A stretch of DNA of 64,000 bases from Fredinandcohnia onubensis (GTDB taxonomy: Bacteria; Bacillota; Bacilli; Bacillales; Bacillaceae_L): assembly GCF_002734285.1 (NCBI RefSeq), contig NZ_NSEA01000019.1, positions 62,001 to 126,000 of the forward strand. The letters run 5' to 3'. The position numbers were made by a program, and so were the translations under genes. The notes below the pieces were generated by a model. It searched no databases. It saw only the letters and a list, made by a program, of their open reading frames with translations, and was not told the origin of the DNA. Positions 1-7,500 of the stretch are shown piece by piece; position 1 is the stretch's first letter; each line of letters begins with the position of its first letter.

Positions 1-239
1 TACGTCCACAACTCGTGCGTGAAGCACGACGTCTATGGGGAGTAGAGAATAATATGTACCAATTTGGCCATCGTGGATATGTAGCTGTAAAGGGTGGCGC
101 CAATGACTGCCCTTATACCTACATGCATGATATGGTCAATGGCGAATACCGATTACCTTGGGAGGACGAGGTTGTGCATAAGGATGGAACTTCGTTTGGG
201 TTTGCGGAGCCGACGAGGGGGTATAAGGGGTCTAGGTAG
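1..239 (+). CDS. 3' fragment of an unrecognised protein, cut by the left edge
   Basis: The reading frame is open from the left edge (first full codon at base 3) to a TAG at 237-239 and gives about 78 residues rich in aromatic and charged residues. A GTG at 15 lies within the frame, but no ribosome site precedes it, so this is probably the C-terminal part of a longer gene. I do not recognise the family. A REP-1 repeat follows 21 bases after the stop, a position typical of the 3' ends of real genes in this window, which supports coding. Confidence 0.5.
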   Translation, partial: RPQLVREARRLWGVENNMYQFGHRGYVAVKGGANDCPYTYMHDMVNGEYRLPWEDEVVHKDGTSFGFAEPTRGYKGSR

Positions 240-260
240 GAAGTGGTTTGGGGAACATCT

Positions 261-290
261 GGTCACAGTGACGCCCCGAAGTTTGTCGAA
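261..290 (+). repeat. REP-1 repeat (GTCACAGTGAC palindrome plus GCCCCGAAGTTTGTCGA tail)
   Basis: This is a full copy of the first dispersed repeat family. It has an 11-base palindrome able to form a small hairpin, followed by the conserved tail. It lies 21 bases after the stop of the left-edge gene. Confidence 0.85.
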
Positions 291-299
291 AGATTAAGA

Positions 300-327
300 G
301 GGAACGAGGCACAGTGTTCCTCGTTCC
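300..327 (+). repeat. Diverged REP-2 nested hairpin
   Basis: GGGAACGAGG pairs with CCTCGTTCC around a short loop. The layout matches the REP-2 family (GGGAC..GGGAC / GTCCC..GTCCC) but the bases have drifted with compensating changes, which suggests the structure matters more than the sequence. Confidence 0.55.
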
Positions 328-347
328 AAAGTATAAGGATAAAGCGA

Positions 348-500
348 CATGCTATAATACAATAAAAAAACCCGATTAGTAGAAATCTGTACTAATCGGG
401 CTTTTTTGAATTTGGCGATTTCAATAAAACGTTTGTTTGAATTGTTTTTGTTTAGGGGAGGGGTTTGTGAGTGAGGCTGTTATGATGTGAATTTAGTATT
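348..500 (+). repeat. Composite intergenic element, copy 1 (internally shortened), including a terminator-like hairpin
   Basis: A left end reading CTATAATACAATA is followed at 371-400 by the hairpin CCCGATTAGT..ACTAATCGGG and a T run, which can terminate transcription. A single hybrid palindrome around AAACGTTTGTTT and a right end with CTGTTATGAT follow. Copies near 26.4, 33.5, 39.6 and 46.7 kb share this order. This copy seems to have lost the stretch between its two palindromes. I see no gene in 240-617. Confidence 0.6.
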
Positions 501-568
501 TTTGTATAGTGGTGGAGTGGTGGGTTCTATATACCCTTCTCGGACAATTTTTATTTTAACAGTAGAGG

Positions 569-595
569 GTCGGAGGGATAGGTCCCATGACCCAC
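569..595 (+). repeat. Diverged REP-2 repeat
   Basis: GGTCGGAGGGATAGGTCCC followed by ATGACCCA matches the REP-2 plan with several substitutions. It lies just beyond the 3' end of the L,D-transpeptidase gene on the other strand. Confidence 0.6.
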
Positions 596-617
596 TTTTT
601 TTGCTGACATTTTGGTC

Positions 618-2330
618 CTATAGTATTTTCTTTATCATGATTGTACCCGTTTTTTTGATTCTCACTGATGATGGTAGAACAGCATCAAGTGGTATTGACC
701 GGAATACGATGTATGGGATTTCGTGTGCGTCATCGAATTGGTTGCTTGATAACCTGTGTTTTATTTGTACTTTAATTTTGTATGAACCAGGTTCCGTAGG
801 GTTCCAGGTTACATTGTTCACGTTTGAGTAGCTGTTACTTTCAATTAAGTGTGTTCCTTTGAATATGAAGAACCGATATTCGAGATCTTCTTGGTTTTGT
901 GCTAACGCTGTAATTTCAACTTTATTTTTCATAGGGAGTAGGCTACTTCCATTGGTCTTTATGTTTTGAATCGTAGCGGGTTTAAATACGATGAAGGTTA
1001 GTTCCTTTTCTGAATCAGTGTCTTCCTTAGAAAGTTGGTGTTTTGCCTGTACTTTTATTGTATAAATTCCTGATTTGTTAGGCTTCCAAACAGCAGTCTT
1101 TGTACTTGAGAAATCTTGGAGTGTGCTCCAGCGTTCACCATCGTAGACGGTGAACTTAAATAGATTAGAAGAGTCATCGTTGGTTGCGGCATTGATTGTT
1201 ATTGCTGTATAAATGGGCTGAGGCTCTTCTTTATCATTTGAAATGGAAGCTATAGATGCTGGTTGAAAGATCACATAGTTGATCAATGATTCATCGTCAA
1301 ATTCATTGTTCGAGAGTTTATGCTTTGTTTGAATTTTAATATTGTAGGTGCCTGGCTTAGTAGGCTTCCAGGAAAGTTCAGTTGCTTCTGAATAGTCCTG
1401 AATAGTTTCCCATTTATCTCCTGTTTGAATTAAAAATTTTACGAGATTATCATTTGGATGGTTCGTTTTCGTTTTGAATGTAATACTAGTCTGTACAGGT
1501 TGCGGGCTTTCTTTTTCAGCACTCACCGATTGTAACTTTGCGGGTTTGATAACCGTATAAGGAATGACTTTTTCATCATCAAAGGGTTTATCTGAGTGAT
1601 TACTTCTTACTCGGACTCGGATATTGTAGGTGCCAGCTGTTTTCGGTGTCCAAACTAGTTTGTTAGATTGAGAGAAATCCTGTAATTTGGACCACTTTTC
1701 TCCATCAAATACTTCAAACTGGTAGGAGGTCGGGAGGTTGTAGGATGTGGTTGCAGTAACTGTTATGGCAGTGTCCTCAGGTTGCGGACTTGAGTGGCTT
1801 ACCTTAACGGCCTCAAGTTTACTATATGCGCTATAGCCATTTGAGGCAGCAATCGCTTCAAAGGAGCTCGACGAGTTTGTGATAATGACATTTGTATATA
1901 GGTTGACTCGATCAAATAACCAACGCACCTCGTCATCATACATGCGCACACAGCCCTTGCTTGCATATGTGCCGATTGAAGCTGGATTATTGTTTCCGTG
2001 AATGGCATAAGTGGTTCCATAGGTTCCTCTTGCAGAAAGGCCAAGCCAACGATCACCTAATGGATTCCGTGGATCGCCCCCAGGGATATTATCTGTATAA
2101 TAGGGACGATTCTTTATTTTATTCACGATAGGAAATGTACCCACGGGTGTTTGGCGATCGTATTTGCCCGTAGCTACCTTAAACGTCCTCACCAGCTGTC
2201 CATTCTCAAAAAACGCAAGCTGGTTTGTCTGTTTATTAATGATAATTAACTGGTTGGAATCTGCTTCTGTGACAGAAGCCCCGATAAAAAAACAAATAAA
2301 TAGCAGTAATCCCCCTGTAAATCTCTTCAT
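618..2330 (-). CDS. Secreted L,D-transpeptidase (YkuD) with four C-terminal repeat domains
   Basis: The 570-residue product starts with a signal peptide (about residues 1-23). A YkuD catalytic domain (about 27-153) follows, with His111 in AIHGNN and the nucleophile Cys127 in SKGCVRM. This domain makes or exchanges peptidoglycan cross-links outside the membrane. The rest is four repeats of about 90 residues, each with a PQP motif, a DGxKW-like motif, WxPxxxGTYxIKVQ and a KHxLS segment, resembling the Y_Y_Y/triple-tyrosine beta-sandwich type. The repeats may bind wall polymers (inference). A GGGGGTGAACG ribosome site supports the ATG at 2330. Most Bacillus YkuD proteins are much shorter, so this repeat tail is unusual. 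Confidence 0.88.
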   Translation of the reverse strand: MKRFTGGLLLFICFFIGASVTEADSNQLIIINKQTNQLAFFENGQLVRTFKVATGKYDRQTPVGTFPIVNKIKNRPYYTDNIPGGDPRNPLGDRWLGLSARGTYGTTYAIHGNNNPASIGTYASKGCVRMYDDEVRWLFDRVNLYTNVIITNSSSSFEAIAASNGYSAYSKLEAVKVSHSSPQPEDTAITVTATTSYNLPTSYQFEVFDGEKWSKLQDFSQSNKLVWTPKTAGTYNIRVRVRSNHSDKPFDDEKVIPYTVIKPAKLQSVSAEKESPQPVQTSITFKTKTNHPNDNLVKFLIQTGDKWETIQDYSEATELSWKPTKPGTYNIKIQTKHKLSNNEFDDESLINYVIFQPASIASISNDKEEPQPIYTAITINAATNDDSSNLFKFTVYDGERWSTLQDFSSTKTAVWKPNKSGIYTIKVQAKHQLSKEDTDSEKELTFIVFKPATIQNIKTNGSSLLPMKNKVEITALAQNQEDLEYRFFIFKGTHLIESNSYSNVNNVTWNPTEPGSYKIKVQIKHRLSSNQFDDAHEIPYIVFRSIPLDAVLPSSVRIKKTGTIMIKKIL

Positions 2331-2400
2331 TCGTTCACCCCCTTACTACACCATATGCAGAATGGGGGATATATATAATACTTAGGGCGTATGGGCGTAT

Positions 2401-2468
2401 GGTCACAGTGACGCCCCGGATTTTGTCGACACATACACTGTCACAGTGACGCCCCGAATATTGTCGAA
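2401..2468 (+). repeat. Two REP-1 repeats in tandem (2401-2429 and 2440-2468)
   Basis: Two head-to-tail copies of the GTCACAGTGAC palindrome with the GCCCCG..TTGTCGA tail are separated by about ten bases. They lie upstream of the L,D-transpeptidase and before the acyltransferase. Confidence 0.85.
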
Positions 2469-2578
2469 GGTTGGTACGCATTGAGTAATATCAAGGGTAT
2501 ATGGATTTACGAAGGTTAAGATGATACACACGGAAATGAACAGGTTGAAGGGCTGGCGAAAACCGCCAACTCAAACGG

Positions 2579-2627
2579 AAAAGAAGATGAATCTCTACGA
2601 TATGTAGTGTTCATCTTCTTTTTTATT
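2579..2627 (+). terminator. Strong stem-loop with T run
   Basis: AAGAAGATGAA pairs with TTCATCTTCTT around a loop that can pair further, followed by TTTTTT. No clear coding sequence lies just upstream. A small GC stem (TGGCG..CGCCA, 2551-2566) precedes it, so this could end a short leader or non-coding transcript. I see no other feature in 2331-2803. Confidence 0.6.
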
Positions 2628-2803
2628 TACAATGTTTTTTCATCTATTACAACGGATTTACGGTTCTTCAAAAGCATCTAACATATCCTTATAATTTCGA
2701 TGACAACTGATTCGATATGCCTTTTAAGGTGTAAGATAGTTTATCAGCATACTTGTTATGTATGTGTTTTAGAGAAACATTTTGCAACTAGGAGGCCCGT
2801 ATC

Positions 2804-3823
2804 ATGAGTAAAGAACGTGAATCCTATTTTGACAATGCTAAATTCATACTCATTTTTCTTGTGGTGTTTGGACACTTTATAAGTCCACATAAAGAGGAAA
2901 ATGAAGCTTTATATACAGTTTACAACTTTATCTACACCTTCCATATGCCTGCGTTTATTCTTATAGGCGGATTTTTCTCAAAGGGTATTATGAAGAAGGG
3001 GTATTTAATCAAGGTTTTTAAGAGACTATTGATTCCTTATTTTACTTTCCAGCTTATTAATTTTGTCATTCTTAGAATTTGGAATGGAACGGAAACGTTT
3101 ACTCTTTTCCAACCATATTGGACGCTTTGGTTCTTATTGAGTATGGTGCTCTGGAATATCCTGCTTCTTCTATTCATTAAGCTGAAGCACCCAGCGATCA
3201 TGATAATTGTAGCGATGACAATTGGTGTTTATGCAGGTTATATCCAAGATATCGGGACCTATTTCAGTCTATCGAGGACTTTTGTATTTTTCCCAGTATT
3301 CCTTGGAGGGTACCTGTTGAGAAAAGAACACTTTTCCAAATTCTTGCGACCTGACATACGGATTGCAGCGGGAATAATATTTGTGGGGATGTTTGTCAGT
3401 TATTTTGCCTTTTTCCCGCAGGAGGCGAAAGGGTGGTTGCTTGCGTCATCCTCTTATGAAAACATGGGTGTTGAATTGGGGCAAGCGTGGTTTATCCGTC
3501 TATCGATGTACGGACTGATGGCTCTTGCTACGTTCAGTTTCATGGCTATCGTTCCGAGAAGGAAGATGTTCATAACCCATCTAGGGGCGAGAACACTTTA
3601 TGTCTACCTATTACATGGATCTATTGTGCAATTGTTCAAATTTTCACCGCTTAATGACTTCGTAGAGGAGTCCGGAAACTACTTTGTGTTATTCGTCCTG
3701 GCTGTGATTGTAACCTTGATTTTAGCTTCAAAACCAATCATTACACTCGCACAACCAATCATCGAATTAAAGACTCATCTGCTTCAACGTTATATGAACA
3801 GAAAAACAGCGGATGTATCATAG
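2804..3823 (+). CDS. Membrane acyltransferase, family 3 (fucose 4-O-acetylase-like)
   Basis: The 339-residue polytopic membrane protein begins with the acyltransferase-3 signature: SYFDNAKFILIFLVVFGH (putative catalytic His in VFGHF) and then FIYTFHMPAFILIGGFFSK. About ten hydrophobic segments follow. Members O-acetylate extracellular polysaccharides or other cell-surface glycans. The start follows TAGGAGGCCCGTATC, a good ribosome site. It is monocistronic, and a REP-2 hairpin begins on the base after its TAG stop. The acceptor sugar cannot be told from sequence. Confidence 0.85.
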   Translation: MSKERESYFDNAKFILIFLVVFGHFISPHKEENEALYTVYNFIYTFHMPAFILIGGFFSKGIMKKGYLIKVFKRLLIPYFTFQLINFVILRIWNGTETFTLFQPYWTLWFLLSMVLWNILLLLFIKLKHPAIMIIVAMTIGVYAGYIQDIGTYFSLSRTFVFFPVFLGGYLLRKEHFSKFLRPDIRIAAGIIFVGMFVSYFAFFPQEAKGWLLASSSYENMGVELGQAWFIRLSMYGLMALATFSFMAIVPRRKMFITHLGARTLYVYLLHGSIVQLFKFSPLNDFVEESGNYFVLFVLAVIVTLILASKPIITLAQPIIELKTHLLQRYMNRKTADVS

Positions 3824-3852
3824 TGGGACAGAGGGACAGGTCCCTCGTCCCA
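3824..3852 (+). repeat. REP-2 nested hairpin
   Basis: TGGGAC..AGGGAC / GTCCCT..GTCCCA, a full consensus copy. It abuts the stop codon of the acyltransferase gene. Confidence 0.9.
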
Positions 3853-3870
3853 ACTTTCAACCTTCGAAAA

Positions 3871-4311
3871 CTATGAGAATACTGGAATTTTACGTGCAAT
3901 AGATTCTGTTAAACGAGTGGCTACTTTTGGAACAGCCCATTTGATAATCGGTGTTAACACCGCACCTGATAATCCGCCTGCATGGACTTCCACGGTACAT
4001 GTCATAGTTGTTTTCCCATTACCTTCTTCTGCAGTAAAGTGACCGCTTCCTGTAAAGTTATCTGATAACCCTTTTAGTTCAAACTTGATATTTGAAGGTT
4101 CTTTCCACTCGGTTATATCTACCTGTGCTTTTATCGATTTTTTAATACCTTTCACACTTCCTTCAAATGTCCAAATCGATTGCTTGTCATTTATGATTTC
4201 ATGTTCTTTATAGGCTGGTACTGTTGTTGCCCATTTTTCAAGATCACTGACATAATCCCAAACTGCTTGTACATCTACTGGAATAACTACTGTATGAGTT
4301 CCTGTCGCCAT
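3871..4311 (-). CDS. SRPBCC/CoxG-family small-molecule-binding protein
   Basis: The 146-residue soluble protein has the START/Bet v1-like pattern: VVIPVDVQAVWDYVSDLEKW at the N-terminus, then alternating beta strands (IWTFEGSVKGIKKSIKAQVDI, GSGHFTAEEGNGKTTMTCTVEV) and a C-terminal amphipathic helix. This matches the carbon-monoxide dehydrogenase subunit G (CoxG)/polyketide-cyclase superfamily, which binds hydrophobic ligands. No cox genes are nearby, so a role in CO oxidation is unlikely and the ligand is unknown. An AGGAAG site precedes the ATG. REP-2 copies flank it on both sides. Confidence 0.8.
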   Translation of the reverse strand: MATGTHTVVIPVDVQAVWDYVSDLEKWATTVPAYKEHEIINDKQSIWTFEGSVKGIKKSIKAQVDITEWKEPSNIKFELKGLSDNFTGSGHFTAEEGNGKTTMTCTVEVHAGGLSGAVLTPIIKWAVPKVATRLTESIARKIPVFS

Positions 4312-4393
4312 TATGCTTCCTACTTTCGCTACGTATGATATGTAAATTTAGATTTCTACCAAAATATTATCACATAAAACAAGTAAACTAATA

Positions 4394-4422
4394 TGGGACA
4401 GAGGGACAGGTCCCGCGTCCCA
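4394..4422 (+). repeat. REP-2 nested hairpin
   Basis: A full copy with a CCCGCGTCCCA right arm, upstream of the SRPBCC gene. Confidence 0.88.
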
Positions 4423-4554
4423 GTCAAAATATTTATATTGTCCCCCCGAAGATGTAGATATAAGGAAATGCCCTCGCCCTAATTCGTGTATTGTGCAGTG
4501 ATTCACATTTTAATGAAAACTCGCCGTCTTCGACGTCATTCTTCACACATTTTA

Positions 4555-4584
4555 GGTCATAGTGACGTATATAAATTTGTCGTA
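4555..4584 (+). repeat. Decayed REP-1 copy
   Basis: GGTCATAGTGACG keeps most of the palindrome and AAATTTGTCG keeps the tail, while the GCCCC core is lost. The rest of 4423-4655 shows nothing I can support. Confidence 0.5.
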
Positions 4585-4655
4585 GGGACATGGCGTTGCC
4601 TGTGTCAAAGCACAAGTTGAGTCATTTCAAGCTAGTTAACAATTTCATCTGTGTT

Positions 4656-5252
4656 TTAATCTACAAAGTGTGTAATTTGATCAGGTTTGAAGTTACTTTC
4701 TATAATATTTTTGGTGTTTTTTAACCAAGTTATTTCGTTTTCACGGTTTAGGGTATTATGTAGATCAATAACGACTGGGATAACAACGTCGCCTTTATAA
4801 AGAAATTTATTACCCACCTTTTTAACAGAAATGGAGTATATCATTTTTAACGCCAGGTAAAGTTTCGGCTCAATAAAAGCAATACCATATTTTAAGTTGT
4901 ATTGTTTAGTCAGAATATACAAAGTGTACAATAGAAATTCCAGATAACCTTCCCTTTGTAATTCCGATTTAATTGAGATCTTTTGAATAATAATCACTTT
5001 ATTTATGTGTTCTGATACTTCATCTAACTTTGAAAAAGGGAAGAGTTGTTCGTAAGAGTTCCCATTCTTACAGTAGTTTAAAATGATTTCAATAGTTCCA
5101 ACATAAGAGTTATTTTGTTTGTGTTGTACTAAAAAACGATAAACGTCTTTCCCTTGATAGGGTTCTAGATCATAGTTTTTTTCGGAATAAACTTTCATCC
5201 AAATCTTATCAAAAGCGTCTTGAAGTTCTTCCGAATTTACGATTTGTAACAT
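4656..5252 (-). CDS. GNAT-fold acyltransferase-like protein (N-acyl amino acid synthase/autoinducer-synthase type)
   Basis: The 198-residue protein resembles the GNAT-fold group that includes autoinducer synthases and FeeM-type N-acyl amino acid synthases. It has an N-terminal SEELQDAFDKIWMKVY, a central IQKISIKSELQREGYLEFLLYTLYILTK region (strand plus helix where the acyl donor is held) and a later GIAFIEPKLYLALKMI. It lies 15 bases after the ICMT-like methyltransferase gene on the same strand, so the two are probably co-transcribed. GGGGGT precedes the ATG. The family assignment rests on pattern memory and is tentative; substrate unknown. Confidence 0.55.
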   Translation of the reverse strand: MLQIVNSEELQDAFDKIWMKVYSEKNYDLEPYQGKDVYRFLVQHKQNNSYVGTIEIILNYCKNGNSYEQLFPFSKLDEVSEHINKVIIIQKISIKSELQREGYLEFLLYTLYILTKQYNLKYGIAFIEPKLYLALKMIYSISVKKVGNKFLYKGDVVIPVVIDLHNTLNRENEITWLKNTKNIIESNFKPDQITHFVD

Positions 5253-5267
5253 TCATTACCCCCGGAT

Positions 5268-5825
5268 TTATTTAATGAAGGGGAGAAATCCCCATGTTTT
5301 ACTTTTATATGTAAGATATTGATCCCCAAATGTATTTAACATCAGTTCTTCCTCAACCTTGACTCTATAAAAATATAATATTGAGATACCCAGAGGTAAT
5401 ACGATAATACTGAAAATATTTGAAGTAGTTAAACCTATTCCAAGATAACTAATGGTTGAACCAAAATAACTTGGATGCCTAAAATATTTATAAGGTCCAT
5501 TTTGTATTAACGTGTGCTCTGTTGTCACTCTTATGTATCCACTAAAAAATTTTCCTAAAACATATATAGAGTATTGTCTAAAAGAAACACCTAAAAGGGT
5601 AACAGCAATACCTAAATACTCTAAAAACATGGAATTAAGATTACCGATCTCCCAAAAGTAAAAATAGATTGATAGGCTAAGCATAATGATGGTGCCAAGT
5701 TCTAATGCTCTAGAGGAACCTTTATCTTGTATTTGTCCGTCTTTATTCGTTAGCTTTACATAAACATACAATTCGCCTAATGCCCATATTAAAAGTGAAA
5801 TGATCAATGGTATGAAATGAATCAA
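5268..5825 (-). CDS. Isoprenylcysteine carboxyl methyltransferase (ICMT)-family membrane protein
   Basis: The protein has about five membrane segments and the C-terminal ICMT/PEMT signature: NGPYKYFRHPSYFGS followed by a hydrophobic helix and RVKVEEELMLNTFGDQYLTYK. This part binds S-adenosylmethionine and the methyl acceptor in this family. The frame can be extended to a TTG at 5843, but that reads through an AGGAGG ribosome site. The TTG at 5825, eight bases after AGGAGG, is the better start. Bacterial acceptors are mostly unknown. The downstream GNAT-like gene suggests modification of an acylated small molecule (inference). Confidence 0.78.
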   Translation of the reverse strand: MIHFIPLIISLLIWALGELYVYVKLTNKDGQIQDKGSSRALELGTIIMLSLSIYFYFWEIGNLNSMFLEYLGIAVTLLGVSFRQYSIYVLGKFFSGYIRVTTEHTLIQNGPYKYFRHPSYFGSTISYLGIGLTTSNIFSIIVLPLGISILYFYRVKVEEELMLNTFGDQYLTYKSKTWGFLPFIK

Positions 5826-5953
5826 AAGAACTATCCTCCTCAATAAATGATAAGGACTATTTTACCATGATATTACCAAAAATGAATACATTTAATTCCA
5901 AATTTAAATGAATCCAAAATTTATAGTAGGATATAGAAAACTCTTGCATCGCA

Positions 5954-5983
5954 TGGGTGCGAAGGGACAGGTCCCGTGTCCCA
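5954..5983 (+). repeat. REP-2 nested hairpin
   Basis: TGGGTGCGAAGGGAC pairs with GTCCCGTGTCCCA. It lies nine bases before a REP-1 copy, the reverse of the usual REP-1 then REP-2 order. Confidence 0.75.
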
Positions 5984-5991
5984 GCCCAAGT

Positions 5992-6021
5992 GGTCACAGT
6001 GACGCCCCGAGTTTTGTCGAA
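5992..6021 (+). repeat. REP-1 repeat
   Basis: A full copy (GTCACAGTGAC, GCCCCGAGTTTTGTCGA). Confidence 0.88.
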
Positions 6022-6142
6022 AACTGAAGCAAGTAAGAATAGTAGGATATGATAAACTAGAAATGCAACTGAATATTGTGAGGGTGGTTGGTTGTTGATC
6101 TTCTTTCTTGATCTTTTGTGGATCGGAAAGGAGGTGATAATC

Positions 6143-6289
6143 ATGGAAACATTTCTTGAATTTCTACGAGAAGTTCTGAAGGGGATTGTGCGTGAAGTCA
6201 GCGCTTTCTTCTTTAAGAAAAACATACTAGAGAACAAGAAAACCACCCCTCGCCGTAGTAAGCAGGGTGGTTCTCGAAAAACAAAATAG
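6143..6289 (+). CDS. 48-residue amphipathic, basic peptide (candidate type I toxin)
   Basis: The ATG at 6143 follows AAAGGAGGTGATAATC, a near-perfect Shine-Dalgarno. An in-frame TTG at 6092 exists but has no such site. The peptide starts with an amphipathic, partly hydrophobic stretch (FLEFLREVLKGIVREVSAFF) and ends in a Lys/Arg-rich tail (RRSKQGGSRKTK). The mRNA holds alternating complementary blocks: GGGTGGTT at 6082 and 6265, AACCACCC at 6241 and ACCACCCT at 6301. A terminator follows at 6326. Short cationic peptides with such 5'-3' pairing are typical of type I toxin mRNAs. No antisense RNA was identified, so toxin status is inference. Confidence 0.6.
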   Translation: METFLEFLREVLKGIVREVSAFFFKKNILENKKTTPRRSKQGGSRKTK

Positions 6290-6325
6290 GTTTTGACAAC
6301 CACCACCCTGACGGTAGAGGTTGCA

Positions 6326-6356
6326 AAAGAGAAGTGTTAGCGCACTTCTCTTTTTA
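6326..6356 (+). terminator. Intrinsic terminator after the small basic peptide
   Basis: AAGAGAAGTG pairs with CACTTCTCTT around TTAGCG, followed by TTTTTA. Confidence 0.8.
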
Positions 6357-6406
6357 TTATATTCTTAGTATACCTGAAATAAACCTTGAAATAAAGGGAG
6401 GACTGT

Positions 6407-6631
6407 GTGGTCAATGAATGGTGGGTTTTCATTATAAGTATTTTTGATATTTTTGCAGGATTTTGTGCTATTTTGGAGAATAGTGAAATTATGTATGGGG
6501 AAGTCCTTCATATTATCTACGCTCAGAATTCTTTTACTATCTTCGATGTTTTCTTCTTTATTTTCTTCACTCATTCTTATTCTTATATTCATTCTGGAGC
6601 AACAGACTTTGGAATCCAAGACGGGAACTAA
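6407..6631 (+). CDS. Doubtful small hydrophobic ORF
   Basis: A GTG at 6407 lies five bases after AAAGGGAGG and opens 74 codons with a hydrophobic N-terminus (WWVFIISIFDIFAGFCAIL) but an unconvincing polar C-terminus. An overlapping frame also encodes a hydrophobic run, so this may be a frameshifted remnant of a small membrane protein. I recognise no family. Confidence 0.2.
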   Translation: MVNEWWVFIISIFDIFAGFCAILENSEIMYGEVLHIIYAQNSFTIFDVFFFIFFTHSYSYIHSGATDFGIQDGN

Positions 6632-6662
6632 ATATATTACAAGTGTTTGAGAGGGATGCGTA

Positions 6663-7214
6663 TTGCCATATAAGAAACGAATTTTTGTACCAGGACAGTT
6701 TTATCATATTGTTAGCAGGGGAAATCGACGTGATCCTTTGTTTCGAAATGCTAGTGATTTTCAAGCATTTCTTCATATCATCCAACAAATCTACGAAAAA
6801 TACCCTTTTGAAATGGCCTCTTATTGCCTAATGAACAACCATTACCACCTACAGTTACGATCCTTTGAAACTCCTATTTCTAAGATTATGGGGCTTATGA
6901 ATAAGCGCTATGCCAATTACCATAATACAAAGTATCAGCTGACGGGACATGTGTATGAGAAGCGTTTTTTCGATAAAGCGATTAACACCAGAGAAAGCAT
7001 GTTAAAGGTCAGCCACTACATTCATCTAAACCCTATTGAGGCCAAAATGGTGACACTTCCGGTAAATTACCCATGGAGCAGTTATAGGTGTTATAAGAAT
7101 GAGAATATAGTTACTCCGGCGTTTTTGAATGTCAATTGTCTGCTAGATTACTACGAGGGGACGTCGTTGGAGAAACGTAGAAGGTATTGTGGTGAGGTTG
7201 AACAGTCACAGTGA
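6663..7214 (+). CDS. REP-associated tyrosine transposase (RAYT), IS200-like Y1/HUH enzyme
   Basis: The 183-residue protein has the Y1 transposase fold: VPGQFYHIVSRGNRRDPLF at the start, the HUH metal motif in NNHYHLQLRS, and the nucleophilic tyrosine in VSHYIHLNPI. Single-copy Y1 enzymes of this type (RAYTs) nick and propagate REP hairpins in known systems. The TTG start follows GAGAGGG. The last codons lie inside a REP-1 repeat: TCA CAG TGA within GTCACAGTGAC gives the terminal Ser-Gln and the stop. The adjacent repeat makes REP-1 the likely substrate (inference). Confidence 0.9.
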   Translation: MPYKKRIFVPGQFYHIVSRGNRRDPLFRNASDFQAFLHIIQQIYEKYPFEMASYCLMNNHYHLQLRSFETPISKIMGLMNKRYANYHNTKYQLTGHVYEKRFFDKAINTRESMLKVSHYIHLNPIEAKMVTLPVNYPWSSYRCYKNENIVTPAFLNVNCLLDYYEGTSLEKRRRYCGEVEQSQ

Positions 7215-7243
7215 CGCCCCGAAATTCCTCGAAGTTTGTCGAA
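7205..7243 (+). repeat. REP-1 repeat, long form, supplying the RAYT stop codon
   Basis: The palindrome is followed by GCCCCGAAATTCCTCGAAG and TTTGTCGAA. The tail holds an extra TTCCTCGAAG unit compared with the short form. The TGA of the RAYT gene is inside the palindrome. Confidence 0.9.
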
Positions 7244-7500
7244 GGTTTAGATCACAACGAAAATCATAAACCCCATACTCCAAAAGTTACAATCAACCCA
7301 AAAAACTAGGTATTTCCTCATTTTTAGTAGATAGGACCTACTATTCATTTTTAATAGAAACTTCGGTTTTCGAAGGAATTTGATAGAAATAGCCAAAACT
7401 AGTGCGTTTTCGACAGTGAAAAAAGACAAATCCAAATCTACTAAACTCATACAATCTAGTTGTATTCATAGATAAAATAGTAGAGAGTGGAGTGGTGGTA

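Noticed and set aside
487-831. Plus-strand ORF of 114 codons
   Set aside because: It overlaps the 3' part of the L,D-transpeptidase gene on the other strand, has no ribosome site and reads through a REP-2 repeat.
2485-2627. Riboswitch before the acyltransferase gene
   Set aside because: A small GC stem and a terminator are present, but no known riboswitch core motif was recognised, and 177 bases separate the terminator from the gene.
3871-4311. Carbon monoxide dehydrogenase accessory gene coxG
   Set aside because: Only the fold matches; no cox structural or maturation genes are in the window.
4433-4615. Minus-strand ORF of 60 codons
   Set aside because: No ribosome site, no family resemblance, and it crosses a decayed REP-1 copy.
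5857-6306. Minus-strand ORF of 149 codons
   Set aside because: It reads through REP-1, REP-2 and the small basic peptide gene in antisense; composition is unlike real proteins here.
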